Assembly (NCBI RefSeq): GCF_033095865.1
Contig: NZ_AP019365.1
Coordinates: 1,151,501-1,215,500, forward strand
Direction of reading: 5' to 3'
Length of the DNA: 64,000 bases
From: Pseudomonas sp. KU43P
GTDB lineage: Bacteria; Pseudomonadota; Gammaproteobacteria; Pseudomonadales; Pseudomonadaceae
Shown: positions 9,079 through 18,183 of the stretch, piece by piece
How positions within the stretch are numbered: position 1 is the first letter of the stretch
Layout of the letters: each line of letters opens with the position of its first letter
Notes under the pieces: model-generated
What the model was told of the DNA's origin: nothing
Database searches by the model: none
The model's input: the letters and a program-made list of their open reading frames with translations, nothing else
Translations under genes and position numbers: made by a program

Positions 9079-10034
9079 AAGACTTGCTGGTTGGCGACAT
9101 CGGTGGCACCAACGCCCGCTTTGCCATGTGGCGCGGCAACCAGCTGCATGAGGTGAAGGTCTTCGCCACGGCGGACTACACCAGCCCCGAGCAGGCTATC
9201 GAGGCGTACCTGGATGACCAAGGCATTGCCCGCGGTGGATTGTCGGCGGTATGCCTGGCGGTGGCCGGGCCGGTCGATGGTGATGAGTTTCGCTTCACCA
9301 ACAACCATTGGCGGCTGAGCCGCAGTGCCTTCTGCAAGACCTTGCAGGTCGAGCGGCTGATGCTGATCAACGACTTCTCGGCCATGGCCCTGGGCATGAC
9401 GCGTCTGAAGCCCGGTGAATACCGCGAGGTGTGCCCCGGCCAGGCCGACCCGGTGCGGCCGGCGCTGGTGATCGGCCCGGGCACTGGGCTTGGCGTCGGC
9501 AGCCTGCTGCGTCTGGGCGAGCAGCGCTGGCTGGCACTCCCAGGCGAGGGCGGGCATGTGGATCTGCCCGTGGGCAATGCCCGCGAGGTGGCGATCCATC
9601 AGCAGATACACCAGCAAATCGGCCACGTCAGCGCCGAGACAGTGCTCAGTGGTGGTGGCCTGGTGCGCCTGTACCAGGCCATTTGTGCGCTGGACGGTGA
9701 CACACCACGACACAAGACGCCTGCGCAGATTACCGATGCCGCCTTGAGCGGCGAGCCAGGGGCGTTGGCGGTGGTCGAGCAGTTCTGCCGCTTCCTCGGA
9801 CGGGTAGCCGGTAACAATGTGCTGACCCTGGGCGCGCGGGGTGGGGTCTATATTGTCGGCGGCGTGATTCCGCGTTTTGCCGAGCTGTTCCTGCGCAGTG
9901 GCTTTTCTGCGAGCCTTGCCGACAAGGGCTGCATGAGCGGGTACTTCGCCGGGGTGCCGGTGTGGCTGGTGACGGCGGAGTTTTCCGGGTTGCTGGGCGC
10001 AGGGGTGGCCTTGCAGCAGGCGCTGGAGCATTGA
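9075..10034 (+). CDS. glk: Glucokinase
   Basis: A 319-residue bacterial (ROK-unrelated, Glk family) glucokinase that phosphorylates cytoplasmic glucose with ATP. The phosphate-binding motif [13 protein letters not shown] is at residues 7-19. The second nucleotide motif GPGTGLGVG and the family segment LPGEGGHVD are present. It overlaps edd by four bases, so translation is coupled. Glucose brought in by GtsABCD is its expected substrate, feeding Zwf-Pgl-Edd-Eda. Confidence 0.95.
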   Translation: MKDLLVGDIGGTNARFAMWRGNQLHEVKVFATADYTSPEQAIEAYLDDQGIARGGLSAVCLAVAGPVDGDEFRFTNNHWRLSRSAFCKTLQVERLMLINDFSAMALGMTRLKPGEYREVCPGQADPVRPALVIGPGTGLGVGSLLRLGEQRWLALPGEGGHVDLPVGNAREVAIHQQIHQQIGHVSAETVLSGGGLVRLYQAICALDGDTPRHKTPAQITDAALSGEPGALAVVEQFCRFLGRVAGNNVLTLGARGGVYIVGGVIPRFAELFLRSGFSASLADKGCMSGYFAGVPVWLVTAEFSGLLGAGVALQQALEH

Positions 10035-10043
10035 TTTGACAAT

Positions 10044-10160
10044 GGGGCTGCTTCGCAGCCCAATCGCTGGCAAGCCAGCTCCTACAGGTGCTGTGTGATC
10101 CCTGGGGGCACGGTGTCTGTAGGAGCTGGCTTGCCAGCGATTGGGGCGCGAAGCGGCCCC
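10044..10160. repeat. REP pair between glk and gltR
   Basis: A variant REP pair with the core ATCGCTGGCAAGCCAGCTCC. Extended outer arms (GGGGCTGCTTCGCAGCCC and GGGGCGCGAAGCGGCCCC) themselves form small hairpins. It splits edd-glk from gltRS and may separate their mRNA levels. Confidence 0.8.
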
Positions 10161-10186
10161 TGAAACAGGCAACAAAGACCTGTGAC

Positions 10187-10194
10187 AACAACAA
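10187..10194 (+). promoter_or_regulatory. Crc/Hfq CA motif candidate before gltR
   Basis: AACAACAA fits the AANAANAA catabolite-activity motif bound by Hfq with Crc in Pseudomonas mRNAs. It ends two bases before the GAGGGG ribosome site, so binding would block initiation. Confidence 0.5.
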
Positions 10195-10209
10195 GAGGGG
10201 CGGGACACC

Positions 10210-10935
10210 TTGAGCACTGCCGGTAAATCGATCCTGATGGTCGACGACGACCAGGAAATTCGCGAGCTCCTGCAAACCTACCTGAGCCGCTGCGGCCTGC
10301 AGGTGCATGCCGAAGCCGACGGCCAGGGCTTTCGCCGGGCGCTGGAAAACACCGCGTGCGACCTGGTCATCCTCGATGTGATGCTGCCCGACGAAGATGG
10401 CTTCAGCCTCTGCCGCTGGGTGCGCCAGCACCCCCGCCAGTCGCGGGTACCGATCATCATGCTGACGGCCAGTTCCGACGAAGCCGACCGTGTCATCGGC
10501 CTGGAGCTGGGTGCCGACGACTACCTCGGTAAGCCTTTCAGCCCGCGCGAGCTGCAGGCACGAATCAAGGCCCTGCTGCGCCGCGCGGAGTTCGGCCAGG
10601 CAGCGCCGCCCAGCGCCGTACTGGCCTTCGATGAGTGGCGCCTGGACACGGTCAGCCATCGCCTGTTCCACCGTGACGGTGAAGAGGTGATTCTCTCGGG
10701 CGCCGACTTTGCCCTGCTCAAGCTGTTTCTCGATCACCCCCAGCAGATCCTCGACCGCGATACCATCGGCAACGCCACCCGTGGCCGCGAGCCGATGCCG
10801 CTGGACCGCATCGTCGACATGGCCGTCAGCCGCCTGCGCCAGCGGCTGCGTGATACCGACAAACCACCCCGGTTGATTCGCACTGTGCGTGGCAGTGGCT
10901 ACCTGTTGGCGGCGCATGTCTGCTGTGCGAGCTGA
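10210..10935 (+). CDS. gltR: OmpR-family response regulator GltR
   Basis: A 241-residue two-component response regulator. The receiver domain (about 8-122) has acidic residues 12-14, phosphoacceptor Asp56 ([13 protein letters not shown]) and Lys107 (DYLGKPFSP). The C-terminal winged-helix DNA-binding domain (about 135-235) ends in [12 protein letters not shown]. It starts at TTG behind GAGGGGCGGG; no better ATG exists. It overlaps the sensor kinase gene and lies in the glucose locus, matching GltR, which controls glucose-transport genes (gts, oprB) and the edd region in P. putida and P. aeruginosa. Confidence 0.9.
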   Translation: MSTAGKSILMVDDDQEIRELLQTYLSRCGLQVHAEADGQGFRRALENTACDLVILDVMLPDEDGFSLCRWVRQHPRQSRVPIIMLTASSDEADRVIGLELGADDYLGKPFSPRELQARIKALLRRAEFGQAAPPSAVLAFDEWRLDTVSHRLFHRDGEEVILSGADFALLKLFLDHPQQILDRDTIGNATRGREPMPLDRIVDMAVSRLRQRLRDTDKPPRLIRTVRGSGYLLAAHVCCAS

Positions 10936-12370
10936 GCGGCGCTGGCGCCTGTTGCCACGCTCGTTGCTGGGGCGGATGCTGCTGCTGACCCTGCTGGTGG
11001 TGCTGCTGGCCCAGGGGCTGTCCAGCGTGATCTGGGTTGCCCAACTGCGTGCCAGCCAGTTGCAGGGCTTGCGCGCCAGCGCCAGCAGCCTGGCCCATTC
11101 CATGAGCGCCAGTGTCAGCTACTTCCGCTCCTTGCCCGTGGGCTATCGGCCCATGGTGCTCGACCAGCTGCGCAGCATGGGCGGTACGCGCTTTTTCGTC
11201 TCGCTCAACGACAAGCCGCTGGACATGCCGGTATTGCCCGTCACGCCGCGCAAGCAGGCGGTCATCGACGTGTTCCAGCAAGTGTTGCACGAACGCCTGG
11301 GCGCGCAGATGGACATCTCGGTAGAGTTCGTCGGCCCGGATGACCTGCGCATCTTCAACAGTGGCTTGAAGCTCGACGAACTGCCTCGCTCCTGGGCGCA
11401 CTATTCCCTGACGCTGGAACCGCTCAACCCGCCCGTTCTGGTTACTCAGATTCGCCTCGGCGAGGGCGAGTGGTTGTACATCGCATCGCTGTTGCCCGAG
11501 CCGTACACCAGCCTTGAGGCCGAACGCCTGCCGCGCCAGCAGATCGGCTTCATCGTGCTGACCACCGCCTTGCTGCTGCTGTTCATCGGCCTGCTGGTGC
11601 ACTGGCAGAGCTGGCCGCTCAAGCGCCTGGCCCGCGCCGCCCGCGAACTGTCGCTAGGCGCCGATGTGGCGCCGGTGGCCGAGGGAGGCGGCAGCGAGGT
11701 GGTCGAGGTGGGGCGGGCCTTCAACAGCATGCGCGAGCGCATCAGCCGTTACCTTACCGAGCGTTCGCAGTTGTTCAGCGCGATCTCCCATGACCTGCGC
11801 ACGCCGATCACGCGGTTGCGGCTGCGTGTGGAACTGCTGGAGGACGAACGTCTGCAGGCCAAGTTCAGCCAGGACCTGGACGAGTTGGAACTGCTGGTCA
11901 AAGGCGCGCTGCAATGCGTTAAGGACACCGATATCCACGAGAACATCGAGCCGATCGACCTCAATCAGGTGCTGGAAATCCTCGCCGAGCCGTACCTGGG
12001 CGATGGCCGCATCACGGTCGAGGGCCAGGCCCTGGCGCCGTACCCGGGCAAGCCGCTGGCGGTGCGGCGGTGCATCGGCAACCTGATCGACAATGCCATC
12101 AAATATGGTGAACGGGCCCGCCTGCGCATCATCGACAGCGCCGAAGCCTTTGTGCTGCAGGTCGATGACCAGGGGCCGGGCGTTCCGCAACAGCGCCTGG
12201 AGCAGGTGTTCGAGCCGCATTTCCGGCTGGCCGGTCAGCAGCAGGGTTATGGCCTGGGCCTGGGGATCGCGCGCAACATCGCCCACAGCCATGGCGGTGA
12301 GGTGAGTTTGCTGAACTTGCGCGAGGGTGGGTTGCGGGTGACGTTGTACCTGCCGCGGGGCGTCGACTGA
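10916..12370 (+). CDS. gltS: Sensor histidine kinase GltS (glucose two-component system)
   Basis: A membrane histidine kinase of 484 residues from the ATG at 10916 ([10 protein letters not shown]), overlapping gltR by 20 bases; an upstream GTG at 10889 is possible. Domains in order: TM1 (about 20-40), a periplasmic sensor domain, TM2 (QIGFIVLTTALLLLFIGLL), HAMP, HisKA with phosphoacceptor His292 (FSAISHDLRTPITRL), and HATPase_c with N box NLIDNAIKYG, DDQGPGVP and GYGLGLGIARNI. It pairs with GltR. The sensed molecule (2-ketogluconate or a sugar-related signal is reported for homologues) cannot be told from the sequence. Confidence 0.88.
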   Translation: MSAVRAERRWRLLPRSLLGRMLLLTLLVVLLAQGLSSVIWVAQLRASQLQGLRASASSLAHSMSASVSYFRSLPVGYRPMVLDQLRSMGGTRFFVSLNDKPLDMPVLPVTPRKQAVIDVFQQVLHERLGAQMDISVEFVGPDDLRIFNSGLKLDELPRSWAHYSLTLEPLNPPVLVTQIRLGEGEWLYIASLLPEPYTSLEAERLPRQQIGFIVLTTALLLLFIGLLVHWQSWPLKRLARAARELSLGADVAPVAEGGGSEVVEVGRAFNSMRERISRYLTERSQLFSAISHDLRTPITRLRLRVELLEDERLQAKFSQDLDELELLVKGALQCVKDTDIHENIEPIDLNQVLEILAEPYLGDGRITVEGQALAPYPGKPLAVRRCIGNLIDNAIKYGERARLRIIDSAEAFVLQVDDQGPGVPQQRLEQVFEPHFRLAGQQQGYGLGLGIARNIAHSHGGEVSLLNLREGGLRVTLYLPRGVD

Positions 12371-12420
12371 CACAGGCAAGTGTCACCGGTTTGTGACACA
12401 GCCACTGGCCTTCGTGACAT
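12368..12420. promoter_or_regulatory. Cluster of TGACAC half-sites upstream of the AGE-family gene
   Basis: Four TGACA-type half-sites occur within 53 bases: TGACAC (12368), GTGTCA (12380), TGACAC (12394) and TGACAT (12415). The middle ones form a perfect inverted repeat GTGTCAC-N6-GTGACAC (12380-12399). A TGACATTC also lies before gtsA (13687). This may be an operator region, possibly for GltR, but the site is not one I can match to a published box. Confidence 0.35.
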
Positions 12421-12477
12421 TCCAGCCAGGACGGCTGGCTAGACTCTGCAAACTTTTGGCATGGATGAAGCCATAAC

Positions 12478-13689
12478 ATGGACCACCTGGATTTTCCCAC
12501 CGAGCCCTGGCTCATTGCCGAAGGCCAGCGCTTGTTGGCTTTCGCCAAGGCCTCGCGGGTACCCCTCGGCTTCGCCAGCCTTGATGCGAACGGCGAGCTG
12601 GCACCTTTGGCCGCAGCCGAAACGCTCATCACCGCCCGCATGACCCACAGCTTCGCCCTGGCCCACCTGCAGGGCGAGCCCGATTGCCTGGCCTTGGTCG
12701 AGCATGGCGTAGCCGCCTTGCGTGGGCCTTTGCACGATGGCCAGAACGGTGGCTGGTTCACCACGCCCTTCGGGCACCCCGATCAGCGCAAGGCCGCCTA
12801 CCTGCATGCCTTCGTCGCCCTGGCCGCCAGCTCCGCCGTGGTGGCCGGCGCACAGGGCGCGCAAGGGTTGCTGGTGGATGCGATCCGCGTCATCGAGGCG
12901 CATTTCTGGAGTGAGGAAGAAGGCGCGCTGCACGAGTCATTCGCCACGGACTGGCTGCAGCCCGAGGCCTACCGCGGCGCCAACAGCAACATGCACGCCC
13001 TTGAGGCGTTTCTGGCGCTGGCCGACGTCACTGGCGACACCCTCTGGCTCGATCGCGCCCTGCGCATCGCCGAGCGCATCATTCACCGCCACGCCGCCGC
13101 CAACGGATACCGTGTCATCGAGCATTTCGACGCGCACTGGCAACCCTTGCCCGACTACAACCGCGAACATCCCGCCGACCACTTCCGCCCCTATGGCACC
13201 ACCCCAGGCCATGCCTTCGAGTGGGCGCGCCTGCTTCTGCACCTGGAGGCGGCGCGGCGCTTGGCTGGGCTCGAAGCGCCCGAGTGGTTGCTGGGCTGTG
13301 CCCGTGGCCTGTTCGACAGTGCCTGCCGGCTGGCGTGGGGCGTCGATGGCGAAGCAGGCCTGGTCTACACCCTGGATTGGGATGATCGGCCACGGGTGCG
13401 CGAGCGCCTGCATTGGGTGCATGCCGAAGCCTGCGCCAGTGCCGTGGCCCTGCTGCGGCGCACTGGCGAGCAACCCTACGCGCAGTGGTATCGCCGCTTC
13501 TGGCGGTTCATCGACCGCCATTTCATCGACCGCAGCGCCGGTAGCTGGCATCACCAGCTCGACCCAGCAAATCAGCCAGCCGGCACCATCTGGGCCGGCA
13601 AGCCGGACCTTTACCACGCCTATCAGGCCGTACTGCTGCCAAGGCTCGCGCTGGCACCCAGCCTGGCGTGCAATGTAACCAAACGATGA
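12478..13689 (+). CDS. AGE/YihS-family sugar isomerase (mannose/glucose-type)
   Basis: A 403-residue soluble protein of the N-acylglucosamine 2-epimerase superfamily, an (alpha/alpha)6 barrel that interconverts aldoses, ketoses or 2-epimers. Signature stretches are [30 protein letters not shown] (with the conserved N-x-H), [15 protein letters not shown] and [14 protein letters not shown]. These carry the histidines typical of YihS-like D-mannose isomerases. It lies between gltRS and gtsABCD, so a role in bringing mannose or another hexose into glucose catabolism is likely. The actual substrate is not determined by sequence. No signal peptide is seen, so it acts in the cytoplasm. Confidence 0.82.
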   Translation: MDHLDFPTEPWLIAEGQRLLAFAKASRVPLGFASLDANGELAPLAAAETLITARMTHSFALAHLQGEPDCLALVEHGVAALRGPLHDGQNGGWFTTPFGHPDQRKAAYLHAFVALAASSAVVAGAQGAQGLLVDAIRVIEAHFWSEEEGALHESFATDWLQPEAYRGANSNMHALEAFLALADVTGDTLWLDRALRIAERIIHRHAAANGYRVIEHFDAHWQPLPDYNREHPADHFRPYGTTPGHAFEWARLLLHLEAARRLAGLEAPEWLLGCARGLFDSACRLAWGVDGEAGLVYTLDWDDRPRVRERLHWVHAEACASAVALLRRTGEQPYAQWYRRFWRFIDRHFIDRSAGSWHHQLDPANQPAGTIWAGKPDLYHAYQAVLLPRLALAPSLACNVTKR

Positions 13690-13771
13690 CATTCACGCAT
13701 CGCTTCGTTACCTGGCGCAGCGAGCACTCTGTTTAGACTCCATGCAATGCAAGCGACAGACTTGCCCGCAT

Positions 13772-13779
13772 AACAACAA
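13772..13779 (+). promoter_or_regulatory. Crc/Hfq CA motif candidate before gtsA
   Basis: AACAACAA, running into AAGAAAGG just before the ATG at 13793, fits the AANAANAA motif of Crc/Hfq-repressed mRNAs. Glucose uptake genes are known Crc targets in P. putida. Confidence 0.55.
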
Positions 13780-13792
13780 GAAAGGTACTCCG

Positions 13793-15079
13793 ATGAACTC
13801 CACGCTCCGTCTCGCTGCCGCGATCTCCCTTGCATCAGTCTTCCCGCTCAGTGCCCTGGCCGCCGACTCCAAAGGCAGCGTCGAGGTAGTGCACTGGTGG
13901 ACCTCCGGTGGCGAAAAGGCCGCCGTCGATGTGCTCAAGGCCCAGGTCGAGAAAGATGGTTTCACCTGGAAGGACGGCGCGGTTGCCGGTGGCGGCGGCG
14001 CCACGGCGATGACCGTGCTCAAGAGCCGCGCCGTGGCCGGCAACCCGCCGGGCGTGGCCCAGATCAAGGGGCCGGACATCCAGGACTGGGCAGCCACCGG
14101 CCTGCTCGATACCGATGTGCTCAAGGATGTGGCCAAGGAAGGGAAGTGGAACACGCTGCTCGACAAGAAAGTCGCCGACACCGTCAAGTACCAAGATGAC
14201 TACGTGGCCGTACCGGTGAACATCCACCGCATCAACTGGCTGTGGATCAACCCCGAGGTGTTCAAGAAGGCCGGCATCGACAAGGCGCCGACCACCCTCG
14301 ATGAATTCTACGCGGCCGCCGACAAGCTCAAGGCCGCCGGTTTCATTCCACTCGCCCATGGTGGCCAGCCCTGGCAGGACAGCACCGTGTTCGAAAGCGT
14401 GGTGCTCTCGGTGATGGGTGTGGACGGCTACAAGAAAGCCCTGGTCGACCTCGATGACGCGACGCTAAAAGGGCCGGAAATGGTCAAGTCGCTGACCGAG
14501 CTGAAGAAGGTCGCCACCTACATGGACCCGGACGGCAAGGGCCAGGACTGGAATTTGGAAGCGACCAAGGTGATCAACGGCAAGGCCGGCATGCAGATCA
14601 TGGGCGACTGGGCCAAGAGCGAGTGGACGCTGGCGAAGAAGGTCGCCGGCAAGGACTACGAGTGCGTGGCGTTCCCGGGCACCCAAAAGGCCTTCCTGTA
14701 CAACATCGACTCGCTGGTGGTGTTCAGGCAAAAAGACCAGGGCACGGCCGCAGGTCAGCAGGACATCGCGAAGAGGGTCCTGGATGAAAACTTCCAGAAG
14801 GTCTTCAGCACCAACAAGGGCTCGATTCCGGTGCGAAACGACATGCTCGCCGACATGGGCAAGTACGGATTCGACACCTGCGCACAGACCTCTGCCAAGG
14901 ATTTCCTTGCCGATGCCAAGAGCGGCGGCCTGCAGCCGAGCATGGCGCACAACATGGCCACCACCCTGGCCGTGCAGGGTGCGTTCTTCGATGTGGTAAC
15001 CAACTACATCAACGACCCCAAGGCCGACCCGGCCGATGCGGCGAAGAAGCTGGCAGCGGCGGTGAAGGCGGCCAAGTGA
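13793..15079 (+). CDS. gtsA: Glucose/mannose ABC transporter, periplasmic binding protein
   Basis: A 428-residue extracellular solute-binding protein (family 1). It has a signal peptide ([24 protein letters not shown]), then the mature start [21 protein letters not shown] typical of sugar-binding lipoprotein-free SBPs. I chose ATG 13793 because of the AAAGG ribosome site and intact signal peptide; the in-frame upstream ATG gives no signal sequence. It is followed by gtsB, gtsC and gtsD on the same strand. It binds glucose in the periplasm after OprB passage. Confidence 0.94.
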   Translation: MNSTLRLAAAISLASVFPLSALAADSKGSVEVVHWWTSGGEKAAVDVLKAQVEKDGFTWKDGAVAGGGGATAMTVLKSRAVAGNPPGVAQIKGPDIQDWAATGLLDTDVLKDVAKEGKWNTLLDKKVADTVKYQDDYVAVPVNIHRINWLWINPEVFKKAGIDKAPTTLDEFYAAADKLKAAGFIPLAHGGQPWQDSTVFESVVLSVMGVDGYKKALVDLDDATLKGPEMVKSLTELKKVATYMDPDGKGQDWNLEATKVINGKAGMQIMGDWAKSEWTLAKKVAGKDYECVAFPGTQKAFLYNIDSLVVFRQKDQGTAAGQQDIAKRVLDENFQKVFSTNKGSIPVRNDMLADMGKYGFDTCAQTSAKDFLADAKSGGLQPSMAHNMATTLAVQGAFFDVVTNYINDPKADPADAAKKLAAAVKAAK

Positions 15080-15088
15080 AGGCCTGAC

Positions 15089-15185
15089 GGCCTCATCGCC
15101 GGCAAGCCGGCTCCCACAGGTACTTCGCCGATTTCGAAAGCAGCGCTCCCTCACCTGTGGGAGCTGGCTTGCCAGCGATGAGGCC
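15089..15185. repeat. REP pair between gtsA and gtsB
   Basis: Two inverted REP units, the second a variant with CTGGCTTGCCAG, and outer arms GGCCTCATCGCC/GGCGATGAGGCC-like. Lying inside the gts operon right after the binding-protein gene, it may protect the gtsA mRNA and raise its level over the membrane components. Confidence 0.85.
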
Positions 15186-15243
15186 AGTACTGACAACACA
15201 AGAGGCAGTGCTCGACACTGCCCAGCCTTCGGGTAGACAACCC

Positions 15244-16152
15244 ATGACTACAGCAACCGCCCAACTGCGGGCCTCCCCCCTGGACGCGTTGCAGCGCTGG
15301 CTACCCAAGCTGGTGCTGGCGCCGAGCATGTTCATCGTCCTGGTGGGCTTCTACGGCTACATTCTCTGGACGTTCGTCCTGTCCTTCACCACCTCGACCT
15401 TCCTCCCCACCTACAAGTGGGCAGGCCTGGCGCAATACGCCCGCCTGTTCGACAACGACCGCTGGTGGGTGGCGAGCAAGAACCTGCTGCTGTTCGGCGG
15501 CCTGTTCATCGCCATCAGCCTGGCCATCGGTGTGTTGCTGGCGGTGCTGCTCGACCAGCGCATACGCCGCGAAGGTTTCATCCGTACCATCTACCTCTAC
15601 CCCATTGCGCTGTCGATGATCGTCACCGGCACCGCCTGGAAGTGGCTGCTCAACCCCGGCATGGGGCTGGACAAGCTGCTGCGCGACTGGGGCTGGGAGG
15701 GTTTTCGCCTGGATTGGCTGATCGACCCCGACCGGGTGGTGTACTGCCTGGTGATCGCTGCTGTCTGGCAGGCCTCTGGCTTCATCATGGCGATGTTCCT
15801 CGCCGGCCTGCGCGGTGTCGATCCATCGATCATCCGCGCCGCACAGATCGACGGTGCGAGCTTGCCGCGCATCTACTGGAGCGTGGTGCTGCCCAGCCTG
15901 CGCCCGGTGTTCTTCAGTGCGTTGATGATCCTCTCGCATATCGCCATCAAGAGCTTCGACCTGGTGGCGGCAATGACCGCCGGTGGCCCGGGGTACTCGT
16001 CCGACCTGCCGGCAATGTTCATGTACTCGTTCACCTTCAGCCGCGGCCAGATGGGCATGGGCTCGGCCAGCGCCATTCTCATGCTCGGGGCGATCCTGGC
16101 GATCCTCGTGCCGTATCTATACTCGGAGCTGCGGAGCAAACGCCATGCATAG
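15244..16152 (+). CDS. gtsB: Glucose ABC transporter, permease GtsB
   Basis: A 302-residue inner-membrane permease of the MalF/UgpA type. It has six predicted helices, the first at LVLAPSMFIVLVGFYGYILW. The EAA-type cytoplasmic loop is seen near FLAGLRGVDPSIIRAAQIDGAS. The start at 15244 (MTTATAQLRAS) follows the REP pair; the open frame upstream of it is only REP sequence. The stop overlaps the gtsC start by eight bases. Confidence 0.93.
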   Translation: MTTATAQLRASPLDALQRWLPKLVLAPSMFIVLVGFYGYILWTFVLSFTTSTFLPTYKWAGLAQYARLFDNDRWWVASKNLLLFGGLFIAISLAIGVLLAVLLDQRIRREGFIRTIYLYPIALSMIVTGTAWKWLLNPGMGLDKLLRDWGWEGFRLDWLIDPDRVVYCLVIAAVWQASGFIMAMFLAGLRGVDPSIIRAAQIDGASLPRIYWSVVLPSLRPVFFSALMILSHIAIKSFDLVAAMTAGGPGYSSDLPAMFMYSFTFSRGQMGMGSASAILMLGAILAILVPYLYSELRSKRHA

Positions 16153-16984
16153 CCCTGCTGCAAAATTGAGCCTGAGCCGCATCGCCATTCACGCCGTGCT
16201 GCTAGCGGCCGTGCTGCTCTACCTCGTGCCGCTGGTGGTGATGCTGCTGACCAGTTTCAAGACCCCGGAAGACATCAGCAGCGGTAACCTGCTGAGCTGG
16301 CCCGCCGTGTTTAGCGGCATCGGCTGGGTCAAGGCCTGGGACACGGTCAGTGGCTATTTCTGGAACTCGATCATGATCACCGTGCCGGCGGTACTGATCT
16401 CAACCGCCATCGGGGCGCTGAACGGCTATGTGCTGTCGATGTGGCGCTTTCGCGGTTCGCAGCTGTTCTTCGGCTTGCTGCTGTTCGGTTGCTTCCTGCC
16501 GTTCCAGACCGTGCTGCTGCCGGCCTCGTTCACCCTGGGCAAGCTGGGGTTGGCCAGCACCACCGAGGGCCTGGTGCTGGTGCATGTGGTCTACGGCCTG
16601 GCGTTCACCACGCTGTTTTTCCGCAACTTCTACGTCAGCGTGCCCGATGCGCTGGTCAAGGCCGCACGCCTGGACGGCGCCGGCTTCTTCACCATCTTTC
16701 GCCGCATCATCCTGCCGATGTCGACGCCGATCATCATGGTCTGCCTGATCTGGCAGTTCACCCAGATCTGGAACGACTTCCTGTTCGGCGTGGTGTTCTC
16801 CAGCGGCGATTCGCAACCGATCACCGTGGCCCTGAACAACCTGGTCAATACCAGCACCGGAGCCAAGGAATACAACGTCGACATGGCGGCGGCGATGATC
16901 GCCGGCCTGCCAACCCTGCTGGTCTACGTGGTGGCAGGCAAGTATTTCGTCCGCGGGCTCACTGCCGGCGCCGTCAAGGGGTAA
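16145..16984 (+). CDS. gtsC: Glucose ABC transporter, permease GtsC
   Basis: A 279-residue inner-membrane permease of the MalG type. The first helix is AVLLAAVLLYLVPLVVMLL, and the EAA loop reads SVPDALVKAARLDGAGFFT. The C-terminus is GLPTLLVYVVAGKYFVRGLTAGAVKG-like and cytoplasmic. Start ATG 16145 lies inside the end of gtsB, giving coupled translation. It pairs with GtsB to form the channel and docks GtsD. Confidence 0.93.
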   Translation: MHSPAAKLSLSRIAIHAVLLAAVLLYLVPLVVMLLTSFKTPEDISSGNLLSWPAVFSGIGWVKAWDTVSGYFWNSIMITVPAVLISTAIGALNGYVLSMWRFRGSQLFFGLLLFGCFLPFQTVLLPASFTLGKLGLASTTEGLVLVHVVYGLAFTTLFFRNFYVSVPDALVKAARLDGAGFFTIFRRIILPMSTPIIMVCLIWQFTQIWNDFLFGVVFSSGDSQPITVALNNLVNTSTGAKEYNVDMAAAMIAGLPTLLVYVVAGKYFVRGLTAGAVKG

Positions 16985-16987
16985 GTC

Positions 16988-18142
16988 ATGGCAACACTTG
17001 AACTTCGCAATGTGAACAAGACCTACGGCAGCGGCCTGCCGGACACCCTCAAGGACATCCAGCTGTCGATCAAGGACGGCGAATTCCTGATCCTGGTCGG
17101 CCCTTCGGGCTGTGGCAAATCGACCTTGATGAACTGCATCGCGGGGCTGGAAAACATCACCGGCGGGGCGATCCTCATCGACGAGCAGGACGTCAGCGGC
17201 ATGAGCCCCAAGGATCGGGACATTGCCATGGTGTTCCAGTCCTACGCGCTGTACCCGACCATGAGCGTGCGCGAGAACATCGAGTTCGGCCTGAAGATTC
17301 GCAAGATGCCGCAGGCGGCCATCGACGAGGAGGTGGCGCGGGTGGCCAAGCTGCTGCAGATCGAGCACTTGCTGGCGCGCAAGCCGGCGCAGCTCTCCGG
17401 TGGTCAGCAGCAACGGGTGGCCATGGGCCGGGCGCTGGCGCGGCGGCCGAAGATCTACCTGTTCGACGAACCGCTGTCGAACCTCGACGCCAAGCTGCGA
17501 GTCGAGATGCGCACCGAAATGAAGCTGATGCACCAGCGCCTTAAGACCACCACGGTTTACGTCACCCACGACCAGATCGAGGCCATGACCCTGGGCGACA
17601 AGGTGGCGGTAATGAAGGACGGCATCATCCAGCAGTTCGGCACTCCGCAGCAGATCTACAACGACCCGGCCAACCAGTTCGTCGCCAGCTTCATCGGCTC
17701 GCCACCGATGAATTTCATTCCGGTACGCCTGACCCGTCAGGACGGGCGCCTGCTGGCCCTGCTCGACAGTGGCCAGGCCCGATGCGAGCTCCCTCTGGGA
17801 ATGGCCAGTGAAGGGCTGGAGGGGCGTGAAATCATCCTCGGTATCCGCCCGGAGCAAATCACGCTGGGTAGCGGGGAGGGTAATGGCCTGCCAGGCATCC
17901 GCGCCGACGTGCAGGTCACCGAGCCTACCGGGCCGGACTTGCTGGTGTTCGTAACCCTCAACCAGACCAAGGTCTGCTGCCGCCTGGCGCCGGATGTGGC
18001 GTGCCGGGTTGGTGACAGCCTGCACCTGCAGTTCGACCCGGCGCGGGTGCTGCTGTTCGACGCCGCCACCGGCGAACGCCTGGGCTTGGGCAGCGGCAAC
18101 GCTTCAGTGAAGGACAACGTGGCTCACTTCAAGAGCCGTTGA
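16988..18142 (+). CDS. gtsD: Glucose ABC transporter, ATPase GtsD (MsmK/UgpC type)
   Basis: A 384-residue ATP-binding subunit. Walker A GPSGCGKST is at residues 38-46. The Q-loop is in VFQSYALYP, the ABC signature LSGGQQQR, Walker B IYLFDEPLSNLD and the switch His in YVTHDQIEAM. A C-terminal TOBE/OB region (about 235-384) is typical of CUT1-family sugar ATPases. It begins three bases after gtsC. It powers glucose import and may serve other sugar systems. Confidence 0.95.
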   Translation: MATLELRNVNKTYGSGLPDTLKDIQLSIKDGEFLILVGPSGCGKSTLMNCIAGLENITGGAILIDEQDVSGMSPKDRDIAMVFQSYALYPTMSVRENIEFGLKIRKMPQAAIDEEVARVAKLLQIEHLLARKPAQLSGGQQQRVAMGRALARRPKIYLFDEPLSNLDAKLRVEMRTEMKLMHQRLKTTTVYVTHDQIEAMTLGDKVAVMKDGIIQQFGTPQQIYNDPANQFVASFIGSPPMNFIPVRLTRQDGRLLALLDSGQARCELPLGMASEGLEGREIILGIRPEQITLGSGEGNGLPGIRADVQVTEPTGPDLLVFVTLNQTKVCCRLAPDVACRVGDSLHLQFDPARVLLFDAATGERLGLGSGNASVKDNVAHFKSR

Positions 18143-18157
18143 ATCGTCTACACCATC

Positions 18158-18165
18158 AATAAGAA
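18158..18165 (+). promoter_or_regulatory. Crc/Hfq CA motif candidate before oprB
   Basis: AATAAGAA, followed by an A-rich run and GAGG, fits AANAANAA next to the oprB ribosome site. The match is looser than those before gltR and gtsA. Confidence 0.35.
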
Positions 18166-18183
18166 AAAAGAGGACGCAAAGGG

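Noticed and set aside
15157-15243. Upstream extension of gtsB giving an N-terminus beginning MGAGLPAMRP
   Set aside because: The extension is the REP unit read in frame; the same peptide appears wherever a REP is translated. The ATG at 15244 is the natural start.
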